Shown one piece after another: positions 47,504-59,755 of a stretch of DNA of 64,000 nucleotides. Position 1 is the first letter of the stretch, and every line of letters begins with the position of its first letter. The notes under the pieces were generated by a model that was given only the letters and a program-made list of their open reading frames with translations, had not been told where the DNA came from and ran no database searches. A program made the translations under genes and the position numbers. The stretch covers positions 17,342,354 through 17,406,353 of the forward strand of contig NC_045139.1 of NCBI RefSeq assembly GCF_008831285.2, written 5' to 3'. The DNA comes from Nymphaea colorata. Taxonomy: Eukaryota; Streptophyta; Magnoliopsida; Nymphaeales; Nymphaeaceae.

Positions 47504-49624
47504 ATGTTCTGTTCTCATTTCTATGTTCCATGTTCTCTTTTTTTTTTTTTGGTGTTTTTCTCAGAAATTAATTTGTTAAATGTCTTGTTGATCTGTAAGA
47601 ATCCGAGGCATCTGTGTACCATATAGTTTGACTGCTTGAGGAATCTCACTACTATGTAATATTGGACCTATGAACACGGCTTTAAGCTAGCCCAAGAAGA
47701 GAAGCTTGATCTTGTACTGGATATTATTGGCATGTTCGGCTGCGTTTCGGCATTAAAAACTATAATTTGTGTGAAGGGGGCGTGACCAAGGTGAACATGT
47801 TTGAGCTCGACTCGAATTGAATGCCATACTGAGCTTGGCTGTGAAATGTGTCAATTGGCTTAAACTTCATTTCTTTCTCATGTAGCGTTATGCTCTTTTC
47901 TAATGAAGTGTTGCCTAAGTTTTCTAGAATTAGATGTAAATCACAATCAGTTTTGGCTGCCATGGATTATTCCTTTAAATATGTACAAAAGAGAAATCCC
48001 CTTGTTGGAAGTAACATTTTAATACGCTGGTAGAAACAGCTTTTCTTCACATAAAATGAATCAAGTGTCTTGCTTAAATAGATTGGTGCGACAAAAAAAT
48101 TCGAATCCCATGGACGCGTTTGTATTGGAAGCCCTGATGGATTTATTTTATTGTGAAGGATTAGGAATATAATAAGAAAAATCAGAGCCAGATACTGACC
48201 AAATTAGTCATTTAGGGGTTGTTTGTTGGCAAATGCATTATTGGAAGTGTTTTCATGAATTCGTTAAAAAATTATAAAAAGTCGAAGCAGATTCATTTTA
48301 CCCTTCTAGTATCTTTCTTGAAGGCAAATTGGTCTGCAGTTTAACCATTTAAAATCAGTTTTGCAAGTATAGTTCTCCGAACTGGTTGTCACCTGGCCTT
48401 ATGGTGATTGGTGATTTCTGATGATGGTATAATGAAAGGTCTAGGAGAACAAACTCTAGTTCATTTGGCAGAATGAGTTACTTGTCAAATATAAAACAGG
48501 TTGTCCACTAAGACTGAAAACAGAGAAGAATGAAAGTAGAGACAGAAGTAATACAACCTGTTCACTGTAAGCTCCTCATGATTTCAGAGTCATGTATCTG
48601 ATATCATAAGAGTCAGACCTTTTCTCAATGCAAATGGTAAAACTATGACTTCGAGTGTGGACTTCAGTGTGAATCTTATGGCACATTAACAAAAGCATGC
48701 CATATCAAATCGGCGGATCTAAAGTGTAAGGCAATCAAACACCTCCTGATCTCATCTTCGACTCCTTAAACCTTGTTGAAATGAGTATGACATGAGCTGA
48801 ACTCATTCAAGTCCATTACACCAATGACCTTAAAAAGGTGCACAAGAGAAAACTATTTGTGTATCACTTCAAAAGCCTCGTCGAATCTAACCAAAGTTTG
48901 AATATTGTAACTCGAGAATGACAAGTTTAATAGATGAGCACAATATATTTGCTCAATCTAAGCTGGTGGTACCATTCAAGTTGAACTTATTCGAGTCGAG
49001 TTTGAGCTACTCGACCATTTAAACCCGTTTCGATCCCTTTCATATAGGAAGCCTTTATAACATGAAATTGTCTCGTTGGTAGTTGCTAACCATGGGTAAA
49101 CGTAACACATATAGATAAATTTATCTTTAAATAGCAAAATTTGAGGGATGACCTTATGAGTCACCAAGAATTAATCCGTGAAATTAGAAAAAAAACCAGA
49201 AAAAAAAAGGCTATTGCATGATAAGCATTTGTTTTTCTTGCCGAGACAAAACCAGTTCACTTGGATGTATTGCTAGTTTAGATCTGATCTTCATTTCTTT
49301 TCGAGTTTTCTAGATTAAATTTATAAGCGAGGACAACATAGAGTAAATTATAATTCTGTCCAATTTTTAAATAATTTTCAGATACATCTTTATTAGGGTT
49401 TTCTTTTTTGGGGGCAAACTATGTATTTCCCCATTTTAACGTATTTTAAGTAAATACCTGGTTTAAATTTAATGTGTTTTTACATTTTGGACTTACAATG
49501 GAGTTACGCCTGTTAACTTTCTCGGGACTTGGAACCGAGTTTGGTTGGATTTGAATTTATTTTTTCAACGCGATCCGATCCATTTCGTTAAGTCGTAAAA
49601 GAGTCCTCCACTGCGCAACGACGG

Positions 49625-49655
<31 letters not shown>

Positions 49656-49728
49656 GCTAGCAGCAGAAGCTCTGGGAGTTAGGGTTTCTTCTTCTCCTTC
49701 CGGAGAGAAAGAACATTGTGCGATTTCC
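47504..49728. other. Intergenic region between ARF5 and ATP synthase subunit e
   Basis: Starts with the ARF5 3'UTR. AT-rich, no supported gene. Near 48980-49020 the sequence CGAGTCGAGTTTGAGCTACT resembles the end of the CGAGCTCG-rich MITE family found farther right. A CT repeat at 49627-49655 and TTAGGGTTTC at 49679-49688 lie in the leader of the next gene. Confidence 0.5.
49627..49655. repeat. (CT)n tract in the leader of ATP synthase subunit e
   Basis: An almost perfect CT repeat of about 28 bases, 75-100 bases upstream of the start codon. Confidence 0.9.
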
Positions 49729-52191
49729 ATGGCGGTTCCTGGCCCATATTCCGGCACCAGCACCCTCGCTTTGGTAAGATGCGCCTTCTCTTCTATGCCT
49801 TTTATTCTGTTTTGACGCTTTCGGGCGGTCGGTTCCATGGGGTAGCCGAAATTGAGCATTTAGAATTAGTTGTATCATGGTCTAGTTAAGTTAGGCAACG
49901 AGAAGTTCCTATTTCAGGCGGTCATTGATTGAATGGTCGATCGATCAGGATTCAGATCTATCGGAGCGGTTTCTGATGTTTTTGTTTTTGCCCTTTGTTT
50001 GGATACCAGGTCGCTCGTGCTTCAGCCCTCACCTTCGGCATCGTTTACGGCAGTATGAAGCTGTCGTATCTCAAGGTATGCGTTTCTGATTTTGGCTATT
50101 TCCTTCGTTGTTCTCAAACGGTGGAGGGGTTATGCCGTTAGCTGAAAATGTTGGGCCTTATTCGTGCTTTTTTCCGCGCGATTTATGTATTGTCCTTCTT
50201 CACAGCAGGCCTGTTTAACTGTTGATGATTCTATGGGCTTGCTTAAGCCCCGTACTTGACAATTTAGGCATTGAGTGTTCAATGGCCCTAATATTGGGTT
50301 TCGATGTATATTCGTCTCCGATTTGAGCGTCTATTTAGTTGAAGGGTATAGGTATAGGTACATATTTCATTGCGTCTCTGTGCGGAATTGTTTGCTTTTT
50401 CGAGCTTAATAACTTTCTGATATTTCTGTTCCCATAATACTCCCCTGCTGGAAGCTTAGCATAAGAGAGTGACGTGTTGGTTCCTCCCTTACACATGCCA
50501 AAAACATAGAGGTAGAGTATTACGTGGAAGTTGGGTCGGGTTTGTCACGAGTGCATTGGAAAATATATGTATGACAGTCGCAGACGATAAGCTTAAAATA
50601 TGAACAACGTTTTGCTCCAAAGTTAGCATTTAAGGCTTTCATGTCATTTTGCCTGCAAAATGGCATTTAAGTATGTCACCCAAACACACGCTCAAAGCCT
50701 CAAACTATTTAACTTGTTTGGCCTTACTCTCCAATCTTGATGTCAGCATAAGGCGATTTTTGTTGCATTGCTAAGCTAAACCCTTATAAAGCGTTTCGTA
50801 AGAATGACATTGTATTCTTGGAGCACATGTTCTTAGAACACATGTTCTAATAAGACTGTTTTTGTTCTAACAATAGTGATGTGATTATTGATGATGTTAT
50901 CTATATCTAATAAGATGTAATCACATCATGTTTCCTAAAACAAGAACATGGTTTTCTTAAAAATTTGTTGCAGGGACATATATTCTAAGCACACATATTA
51001 TGCCTGTCAAATGCCTTCTTAATGTCCAAATTTCATTTCATCATAAGGTGATTCCTTTTATTGGTCAGAACTGCACTGGAGTAAAAACCTGTCTACGCAA
51101 TTTGAGGAGCCAACTCGCTCTGTATCTTTTGGACAATAATACAATATTGTGTTTGGGGATAATTAAAACTTATGAAAGCTAGATTTGCTTTGTTTTGCAT
51201 GTTGAATGTTATGCATTGTCGGAACAACATCAGATCTTATTTTATGAACTGCTTTTCATTATACTTCGGTTCTAGTGATTATGCTAACTGCCTGCCTTCA
51301 CTTGGTTTGGCCTATTGTTTAGCCAATCACATTGGTTTGGCTTATATTGCTTTTGCCAAGCATAAATCTAGATTGTTCTAGAGAATAAATTGGAGAAATT
51401 ATCGAGGTTGTTCAAGCATCTTGGGAAACAAACTTGGTCCTTTGCAAGTTAGTATTTTGATTCGATCCACATAGCTGAAGCTTTTTTATCTACAAATTTG
51501 TAGCTCATTTCAGCCATGATGTAGCCTCTAGATTTTGGAAAAGTGGATGTTGACAATGCATCCAATATTGTCAGTCGTGTGTCTTATTTTCTCTATTAGT
51601 CCCCCAACCATCGATGGCATCTAATTAATTCTGTTAATAGCCGCCAAGCCTGGGATATTCTACTGCAGGAAGGAATTTAACCTCCGATATCTTTCATGTG
51701 GATCTTGATCTGATCTTCACTGTCCTTGTTTCTGTCTATGATCTTTAAGGCGAACTGATTAGTTGTAGTTACTGCCTTCCTTGGCTTATGAAAAACGCTT
51801 GCTCTTCTTGTCCTATACGCAATGCTTTAGTTGTGCATATTACTGGCCCAGGAAATATTAGAACCACTCTCATCAGATGAGATTGGACACAGTGGCCCAA
51901 GAGGGCGTGTACCACAATTTCTAGGGGGTAGTTGAAGCCTTGAAGCTCCAAACCCCATGGGCACCAACCCCCTGCGTAAGTCAAAGCAAGTATCCTGGGG
52001 GCTCGGGCAGGCAATGATGTCTCTCGACTCGGGTTATGTTTTGCGTTTGTGTGCTTTTAAAGAAGTCACATTGTCACGTAAAATGTCCTTTTAAAGGCGT
52101 CACCAGCTGATTATAACTTTAAAAAGTACTTCTGATGTAGCAATATATGAAAAGTAATACCTAATTTTATTGGCCGATTTGTGGTGATTCT

Positions 52192-52230
<39 letters not shown>

Positions 52231-53020
52231 CAGAGGAGGAAGTGGTGCATGTAGATGCTTGCTCTTGGCGCCACTTAGGGTCCTTAGGTGCAATGTTAAT
52301 GTCTGAGTAGGGCGTGGGCAATTGAGTTTTCCTTAATTCTTCTTGTTTCCCACTAGAACTATTTTTTGGCTTCGCTTGGGGGCTTGGTCACCTAGTCACA
52401 AGTAAATGCTCTCGACTACCTAGTTTCCTCAAGCTGAGGCGTTTATAAATTTTAAAAATCTATTAATTCATATCTAAGTTGCAACTGGTAAGCATATTTA
52501 CTTCTGCAGCTTTGTTGGAAGAGCTAATTATGCATCTAAGGAAAATTTGTGGGATTGTGACCTACTAGCAGCAATGTATGTCAAGTTTTAGACAAGGCCT
52601 TTTTTTCTCTGTGAAAAATGGTTCAGTCTTACTTCTGGAACTTCTCATTTATCGGCCCCAGTGAAAGAAAAATTAGTAATTTCGGATAATTAAAGCACAC
52701 GCAAGCATGTCAGCAATTTCTTAGAAAGGAAAAGCTCTCGAGGTTCTAAGGTAGTCAAATGGGAACTCAACTTAGGCTCAAACTCGTTCTTCTTTATTTG
52801 ACCGGGTTGTACGTTCCTAGGGCTGTTTCTGCTGTGCGGGTAGTGTATAGAAGGGCTTTCTTCTAACAATAGCATAATGTATGAGCTGCAATATTTCATT
52901 TTTTCGTATGTCTTTAGTTTTTGGTGAATATTGTTGTGAAAAAAGGAAGGACCTTCTAACAGTTTTAGTTTCCAGGCGAAGGCAGCGAAGTCGCATAAGG
53001 CAGAGAAGAAGGGTCATTAA
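49729..53020 (+). CDS. Mitochondrial ATP synthase subunit e
   Basis: Three exons, 49729-49773, 50010-50075 and 52976-53020, all phase 0, give 156 nt and 51 aa. Subunit e is a small inner-membrane protein of the Fo sector that helps ATP synthase dimers form and curve the cristae. The protein starts MAVPGPYSGTSTLALVARAS, has one hydrophobic segment (about residues 12-30) with a GIVYG (GxxxG) motif at 25-29 used in dimer contacts, then YLKAKAAKSHKAEKKGH, a short basic tail. Length and sequence fit plant subunit e proteins, which I recall as about 50 residues with the same VARASA and YGS-KLxYLK motifs. It is easily missed because each exon is tiny. The second intron is 2.9 kb and contains a GA microsatellite at 52193-52229. 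The leader has a CT tract and a telo-box-like TTAGGGTTT. Confidence 0.9.
52193..52229. repeat. (GA)n microsatellite in ATP synthase subunit e intron 2
   Basis: Perfect AG repeat of about 36 bases within the 2.9-kb intron. Confidence 0.95.
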
Positions 53021-54489
53021 AGGAAACATAAACATGAGTGTTGAAGCTGTGCACTTCATGGGGGAATCTTAAGAGGGAAGTTTGAAGTGTGTAGTACCTT
53101 TTTTTTTTCTCTATTTTAAAGCAAAAATGTACTTACTAGTGAACGTCATGCACCAGATTGAAACGTGAGCACACGATGTGTGGTCTGTTCCCTTTTCTGA
53201 TTAATGAATAATTTTTGCTCTGTGGTGACAACCGCTCGATCTACCTTGTTGATGGGTTGAACTTAAAAAAAGATTTACAAGGTGAGAAATCTCAAGAGTT
53301 GGATAACTCTGGGGTTTCTTTGTTCTTTGGAGTCTTACAAGCTCGGTCACGATAAGCCCGCGATCCACCAAAGGTGCTGGCTGTATGAACGTGGTTTCTG
53401 CCGTTTGAACTGACTCCTGAAACGATTCTTTTTCTGTTTTTCTAGAAAATGTTTCTGTTAGCACCAAATGGGGCCATCGCATACCCATGGATTTCGATAA
53501 CCGCACCAAAAAGTTTCTCCATTCGAGATAAGGCTTCTTATTTCTCAGCGTTTACTAACTGCGGATTGCGGAGTCAGGTTGCGGTGTTCAGTCAAATAAT
53601 TTGGGATGGGGCACAAAATTTGACCTTGCTGCTTGCTTATTGGAAGTTCCTCTAAGGTTTGAAAAATATTTGGAGATAAACCCTGGCAACGTTGGCGAAT
53701 CAGAGGCTGTAATGCCTGATATGGAGTGATACGGCATTACCAGGTTTTTATCGATTGATAAAAGAAAAGCGCAGAATTGGATCCATATCGGTGTATTTCA
53801 GGTAGCGCTTGGATGACACCCCTAATAAAAGAAAGTTGTTTTGTGAGCATCAATTTTTTTCTTAAAGCTTGCTTTATATGTTTTTGAACCTTAGTTTGCG
53901 TACTTGGATGGTTGACGCACATAAGACGACTTTTTTTGTAAAAACTCGAGAGAAGTTAGGTTGTTCACTTTTTTATCGAAAACACTGTTTTGTCAAAATT
54001 CAATTTTGATGGTCATCCAAACATGCATTGATTAGCATTTTGAAGGCACAACATTCTACCCAAGCCATTCAAGTGTCACCCAAACACGCCCTTAATGAGG
54101 TAGGGGCCGGTAAGCTTCCAGTTTTAACAATACTAATCTGGAAAATCTCTCCCTTTGCAAGTGGATTGCGCCAAGTGGTTCATTGAGACTTCCAGCGAGA
54201 GGAGGGGCGGACGGTAATCGAATTGGCAGCGTAGCGGACAATGGCAGAAGTGGAGAGAAAATTCTAGAGAACGTCGGAGCATAGCACACAGAGAGAGAGA
54301 TAGAAAGAGAGAGAGAAGGGGAGAGGAACAATACTATGATATATGATTTACTTGATTGTAGAACAAAAATCGGATGGCCTGGAAGGACATTCTGTTCATA
54401 TACTTCACTGAAAAGTTCAGACGCCTCCATCAAGCAGATGCTGAGAGCTTTGGCCGCTGCTCGTGCTGTTATCCCGGAACAAAGGCTTG
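53021..54489. other. Region between the convergent ATP synthase e and MSRA5 genes
   Basis: Contains the 3' flanks of both genes. 53.2-53.7 kb is unremarkable and its ORFs (53201-53509 minus, 53449-53655 plus) have no recognisable domains. A MITE-like element occupies 53801-54092 and is listed separately. A GA-rich run lies near 54290-54325. Confidence 0.5.
53801..54092. mobile_element. MITE-like element with imperfect terminal inverted repeats
   Basis: The left end reads GGTAGCGCTTGGATGACACC. The right end on the opposite strand reads GGGCGTGTTTGGGTGACACT. These align as inverted termini with several mismatches. The interior is AT-rich with internal palindromic stretches and no coding sequence; length about 290 bp. 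Similar TTTGGATGAC sequence at 37.57 kb may be a relative. Confidence 0.45.
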
Positions 54490-57400
54490 TTAGAACTCTC
54501 TCAAAGCGGGCCAGCCCTTGCTAACGATATTCTCAATCTTCGCATCCATCCTTCTCTGGATGTCAGGGGGGCAGAGCTCGGCAGCGTAGCCGTTCAACTT
54601 TGCGCCGAAGTTTGATGCTGCGATCTCCTCCGTCATACCACCTACCAGCTGGAGCAGGAAGGGATTCCGCCGGAGCTCAAACTTCTGCACATTTGTTCCA
54701 CAAACAGCACCATCGTGAGGATCGTTCAATCTTTTCGCAATGTATAGACAAGCAAATGCTTCGTCGCTTTTAGCAAATAGAAGAATAGAAATATAACGTT
54801 GTAGACATGACTTGAAATTCTGCATTTGTATTTGAAGATGATTTTGTACAAGACAATTGCATATAAGCCGTAAGTTCCGGTGGTTCAGTTGCACGAAAAA
54901 AACATTTTTGAACAATTTAGGCATTCGGGATCTGCGAGTTCTGTCACCACAGGAGGCGATGCTTATCCTAGCAAAAGCCTAGATACTCCTGGGCGTGCCT
55001 TGCTAACACGCAGCATGAGATGGTTTAGTTGATCCACGTTCTACTAATCCGAAGTAAAAAGATTTAGCAAATGTAAGGATCCGAAAGTCATAATCCTACA
55101 AAAGATTACATTTTTAAACAAAAGTATTAGAATTAAATTTGAAGGATCGTAAATTGAAAATTGACGCTAATAGTTCCAGTACATGGTACCGCTTAATAAG
55201 TCATGAATATTCAATATTTCAGATGGTAGACTTCTTAGTTCTTATAGATGTTTCTGGATTTAGTCTACAGTTACAAAACTTATAAGGGGCAAAATCGTTG
55301 ATGGGTACAGGAGAATAACACCGAGGTCTTCCTATACACCAATTAAGTATGAAATATGCCTCAACAAACTAAAAAACTAACAAACAATCCCTTCAACTAA
55401 AACAAGTCCTTGAATCAAATGTCAAGTGCAAATGTTGGCTCGTTTGTTATAATTCTACAACAAAGTGCAGATGCCCGTAAACCCTAACAGTAAGACGGAG
55501 GGAGCAATGGGTATATAAATCTCAAACATGCTAGCAGTAGAATAATCAAACAAAAATATACCTGATGTTCAAATTCTGCAGGATAAAACTCCACCAACTG
55601 CATAATAATTGTAGTTACCAAACTGCTTTTTGATTTAGCCTGCTCCTTTTCTTTGCTCACAGAAGCCAACCTTGCCTCCTCAGTTCCGTTAGTAAAAATT
55701 ATAGACCTGCATTGGGCTAAACATAATGAGCGTATAAATAATGTACAGCAGCAAGTAACTGTTGGGATGATTTCCTCACATGGTACCTGTACTGATTGCC
55801 TACATCAGGGCCTTGGCCAAAAACCTGCCGGGAATCATGACTGGACCAAAATATATCCAAAAGCTGTTTAAAGCTGATTGTCTTAGGATCATACTCAACC
55901 TGTACATGGTGGGGAACAGAGAAACAAGGAAAACGGAAAAACAGAAACAAGCATTAGCAGAACACACATTTACGCCATATATTATAGAATGAGAAAAGCA
56001 AGCATGAAATTTCTAAGACAACAAAACAGCAAAAAATAACAATTGGACGCATATTCTTGTTTCCATGGAGATCCAAATACCAAAATACAAATTATGTATA
56101 GTTACCTAGCAACATGATAAGATGGTCAAATTTAAGAAACAAATATATACTTAAATGCTTTACTCGCCTCGAACATATGAAGGGTAAGATGCCCCCTTCA
56201 CAGCAGCTAGTAGAAACCCCATGAAGCTAACATGTTTCCAGCACATGTAACATCGTTAAAATTTTATTACAAGTTCTGTCCTACCATCCTCATAAGCACA
56301 TTTTTGTTAGATAAGAGAATCCTTTTTATTGGGTCAACCGACATATAGGCTTTTTGAACTGTTACTACAAATATAATGGAATTGACATAAAAAATGGAGT
56401 GAACATTTCTGGAGTGGAAGTAAACCTACATATTTACATAACCAACTAACATCTAGTTTAAAACCCTAATTCCGAATAGAAAGGAAAATACAGATGAATA
56501 AGGCTACCATCAATCGATTTGGTATTAGAAAGCCAAGTTACTCTGATAGCGTCACAGAATATGCAAATCTGCCAAATCCCAAATGTAGGATAAGCGAGGT
56601 AAAGAGCATACAGAAGAATGTTTGGCAATTCATATACCAAAGTACTCGTCAACTGGTATGTTTAATCCTACTGTTCTTTTGGTTAAAGCTATAAACTGAA
56701 AGTCCCAGTAAAATGGAAGAATAGGAAGATGAGATGTCCGCAGGTGAAATTTTCATTACTCTCTAGTGGCCAGAGATCTCCGGTTTTCTATTCCCCCACA
56801 AGTCTCCAGAAAACTTTTCAACAATAAAGCAGCTTAGAATAACAAATTCTCAATAGGTACCCAGCAACCGGATTCTTATCCTATTCAGCTCATGATAAAG
56901 AATGATATAATGAATTCTGCAGGAAGTGATATATTTCTATGTCTTCTATGCCACTCCCGAACGAAATCCAGGATCAGAAAATGGAGTATTATCCAATAGG
57001 GACGAATTTCGGTTGGTCATTTTCCCTGCTCCTCTCTTCCACCACAATACACAGAAACAGGAACGAGAAAAACGAAGTGACCCCAATTCAAGCAAATGAG
57101 GCTAATAATAAGATAATGTCTTCAATCAACAAAGAAAACCTTGAAACAGATCAAAGACTGCCGTAGGAACTCCTAAATCTTTGCCAGATCCAAGCGTCCC
57201 CATCACCAACCCAGAAAGGAAAAGAAACCCAAATTTAACACGTGGTGGACGGCAAGCGGAAATCCAGATCGAACCTGAACCGCCTCCGCGTGATCTCCCA
57301 AGCTCCGGAACTCCGGTCGGGCCTTCGTCCCTCCGGCGTAACCGGCGGTGGTGCGCTCGACGCCCTGCAGGCATCCGAAGACGGCCTCGGCTCTCCAGAA

Positions 57401-57544
57401 GCTCCCGAGGGCGAAGACCGCCGTCCTGAGGCTGGGATTCCGATCTCCGACGCTTACGCTAGGGGGAATGTTGACCGGAACTCGGACGCAGAGAGTGCCG
57501 TCCAGAAGAAGGCAGAGAACGAGGAGGGCGGCCAGGAGCCTCAT
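54490..57544 (-). CDS. MSRA5: Peptide methionine sulfoxide reductase A5-like, secreted, catalytic Cys replaced by Ser
   Basis: Four exons on the minus strand: 57275-57544, 55787-55899, 55562-55706 and 54490-54684, giving 723 nt and 240 aa. MsrA enzymes reduce methionine-S-sulfoxide. Residues 1-19 form a signal peptide (LLAALLVLCLLLDG), as in the secretory-pathway A5 class. MsrA-fold motifs are present: AVFALGSFWRAEAVFGC (42-58), GYAGGTKARPEFRSLGDHAE, VEYDPKTISFKQLLDIFW, SSHDSRQVFGQGPDVGNQYR and IIFTNGTEEARLASVSKEK. The usual GCFWG active site reads GSFWR, so Ser48 replaces the catalytic Cys; the predicted mature protein has only Cys58 and Cys214 (in ELCPP). As I recall, Arabidopsis MSRA5 also has GSFWR, so this is probably a family trait. 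The last exon (KFELRRNPFLLQL, KLNGYAAELCPP, KGWPALREF) is the A5-specific C-terminus. Reductase activity is doubtful. Confidence 0.9.
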
Positions 57545-57942
57545 GATGCAGGAGTTAGAAATCCGTGCGCCGGGAAATCGAATTCGGACAATAAAAAAGG
57601 AACGTTGTAAAATGGGACGGCAAAGTCGTGGGAAACGGCGGGGTTTTCTCTCCGCCGCTGGCGACTCGGATTTACGATACGTCTTGGAGATTGAACCATC
57701 TCGAATGGGATGCCTCTGCAACCGATTCAGGTACTCCTAATTTCGCTGTTTAAAAAAATAAGCTTTTGGCTTTAATCAGTTCCAACTTATATAAACTGGG
57801 TATATATATATATATAAAAGAACTTCATAAAATATTTACTTAAAACTGAAGATGAATCTGAATGTAAGACCGATGGGATATCATTTTCCAGGTCCGTTTT
57901 TTTTTTTAAACATTTTGGTTATATATATATATATATATATAT
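57545..57942. other. MSRA5 promoter and border of the tandem array
   Basis: 57545-57740 is GC-rich and likely holds the MSRA5 leader and promoter. From 57800 AT-rich sequence begins. The first ~120 bases of the tandem unit are themselves duplicated here (AAGAACTTCATAAAATATT at 57818 and again at 57943), each copy next to a TATATA run. Confidence 0.55.
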
Positions 57943-59071
57943 AAGAACTTCATAAAATATTTACTTAAAACTGAAGATGAATCTGAATGTGAGACGGATG
58001 GGATATCATTTTTAAAATCTAAGTTGGATCTAATTTCTTAGTTGGATGTTAAACTTTTTTTCCAGGTCCGTTTTTTTTTTTTAAACATTTTGGTTAGATA
58101 TCGGGATCCATGCATTGACATCCAGTCGACTACGCTATGTTTATCACTTGAACAATTTATGATGGAAAGCGATAAGTTCGAACTACTTAAATAAATTTGC
58201 TCACATTAAATTTGGTCTCCCATATGCCTTGTTTCGTTCATTAACTGGAAGACTTACCAACCAACTAGCACATGTATCTCTAAAACTTCGACTAGTAGAA
58301 AACTTGTATAAGCTTTAAAAACAAGGTAAGTAAAAAGGAAAATGCTTGGTTTCTAGGAAATCATGCACCCGAGCATTACTTGTACTAATTTCTGTGAACA
58401 AAATTAAAAGCACATGGAAAAGTCAAAAATCTCATTCAAGGAAGGTTTTTTTTTTCGTCTGTTTGACCTCTCATAGGGGTATTTTGATTTCTTAAAAAAC
58501 TTCTTTTCTTTGTTTTTTTTACAGTCTATTAAAGGGCATTTTGATTTTTTTGAGCTGCCCGAACAAGTATTTTTTGTTCGGGCACAAACATATACTTTCT
58601 TTGTCGTTTTATAATATCAAACACCTTTCTCTTTAATGAAAAATTTTACTAAAAGTCAACCTTGTAAGACCATGGGTATTTTTTTTCATTTTAAAAATGG
58701 AACAAGATGTTTCTGCCCAGAAGAATTTGTTTGTTTTTTTTCTTTTTTTAGACAGTACATTTTTCATATTCTCACATTGGAATTGCATTTTTATCATTTC
58801 TGAACTTTAATATACTGCTTGAGGGGAGTGCCAAGTTTTTAAACACTGTTATTCTCATGAATTAAAATAAGTCTAGAAGACAGGGCTTGAATGCAACTTT
58901 TTTAGCAAAAAAAAAGTCTTAAAATAAAAAGAAATAAGAACAGAATTCATTGAGCCCCAAGGGTATAGTGTCACTCAGTGTACATGAAGGGCCACTAACT
59001 CACTGAGTCCATTTCCATGGCCACTGCTTCGCTTTGAGAGTTACTTTTCTACATCATATTGATCTTACACC

Positions 59072-59519
59072 TAGGGTTGAACAACTAGTTGAGCTATTTG
59101 AGCTCGGCTCATGAACGAGTTCGAGCCGAGTCATTTGCTTAACGAGTCGAGTTCGATTTCATGAGTCGACTTGTTCAAATAATTGAGTTGAGATCGAGCT
59201 CAACACATAATTGTCGAGTTGAGCTTGAGTCTTAATAGAGTTTGTCAGGTCTTAATCAAGTCGATATATTCAAACGCGTTTACGAGTTTGTCGAGGTTTA
59301 ATCGAGTCGACCGTGTGCTCATATCAATTCTACTCAAACGAGTTTGTCGAACCTTAATCGAGTCATATAACGATGAATATCAATTCTATTCAAATGACTG
59401 TCGAGCCTTAATCGAGTCGAGCTCGAGCTGCTTCCGACGAGCTATTCTCAAGCTCGAGTTGAGTCAAGCTCAAGTCGAGCTGACTGAACTCGGGCTCGAC
59501 ACTCTCGTGTTCACCCCTA
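59072..59519. mobile_element. hAT-type MITE, copy in tandem unit A
   Basis: The element begins TAGGGTTGAACA and ends TGTTCACCCCTA, which are inverted repeats matching at 11 of 12 positions. The 8 bases to its left are CTTACACC. Its right flank, after removing the later insertion, is CCTACACC (61388-61395), a 7-of-8 match, as expected for an 8-bp hAT target duplication. The interior is a dense array of CGAGCTCG/CTCGAG-type palindromes and is non-coding. Confidence 0.7.
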
Positions 59520-59714
59520 CCTAGGGGTCCACAACGAGTCGAGCTACTCGAGCTCGACTCGTTTATGCTCGACTCGTAAGCGAGTTCGAGTTGCTTCATT
59601 AGTTAAACGAGTCAAGCTCGAGTTCACGAGTCGACTCGTTTAACTAATCGAGCCGAGTTTGAGTTTCACTGAAGTGGACTCGTTAAAGCTCGACTCGGCT
59701 CGATTAGTTAAAAT

Positions 59715-59751
59715 ACCGGTTTTAAAAAAACCGGTTTTAAAAAAACCGGTT
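59715..59751. repeat. Three spaced AACCGGTT-type palindromes
   Basis: ACCGGTT occurs three times at a regular spacing of about 16 bases, separated by TTAAAAAAA. It lies at the border between the subterminal region of the element and the captured DNA. Confidence 0.8.
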
Positions 59752-59755
59752 CAGC

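Noticed and set aside
54490..54924. A 144-codon minus-strand ORF that could be called as its own gene
   Set aside because: Its last 64 codons are the final exon of MSRA5 (joined at an AG before 54684); the upstream part of the ORF is intron sequence without similarity.
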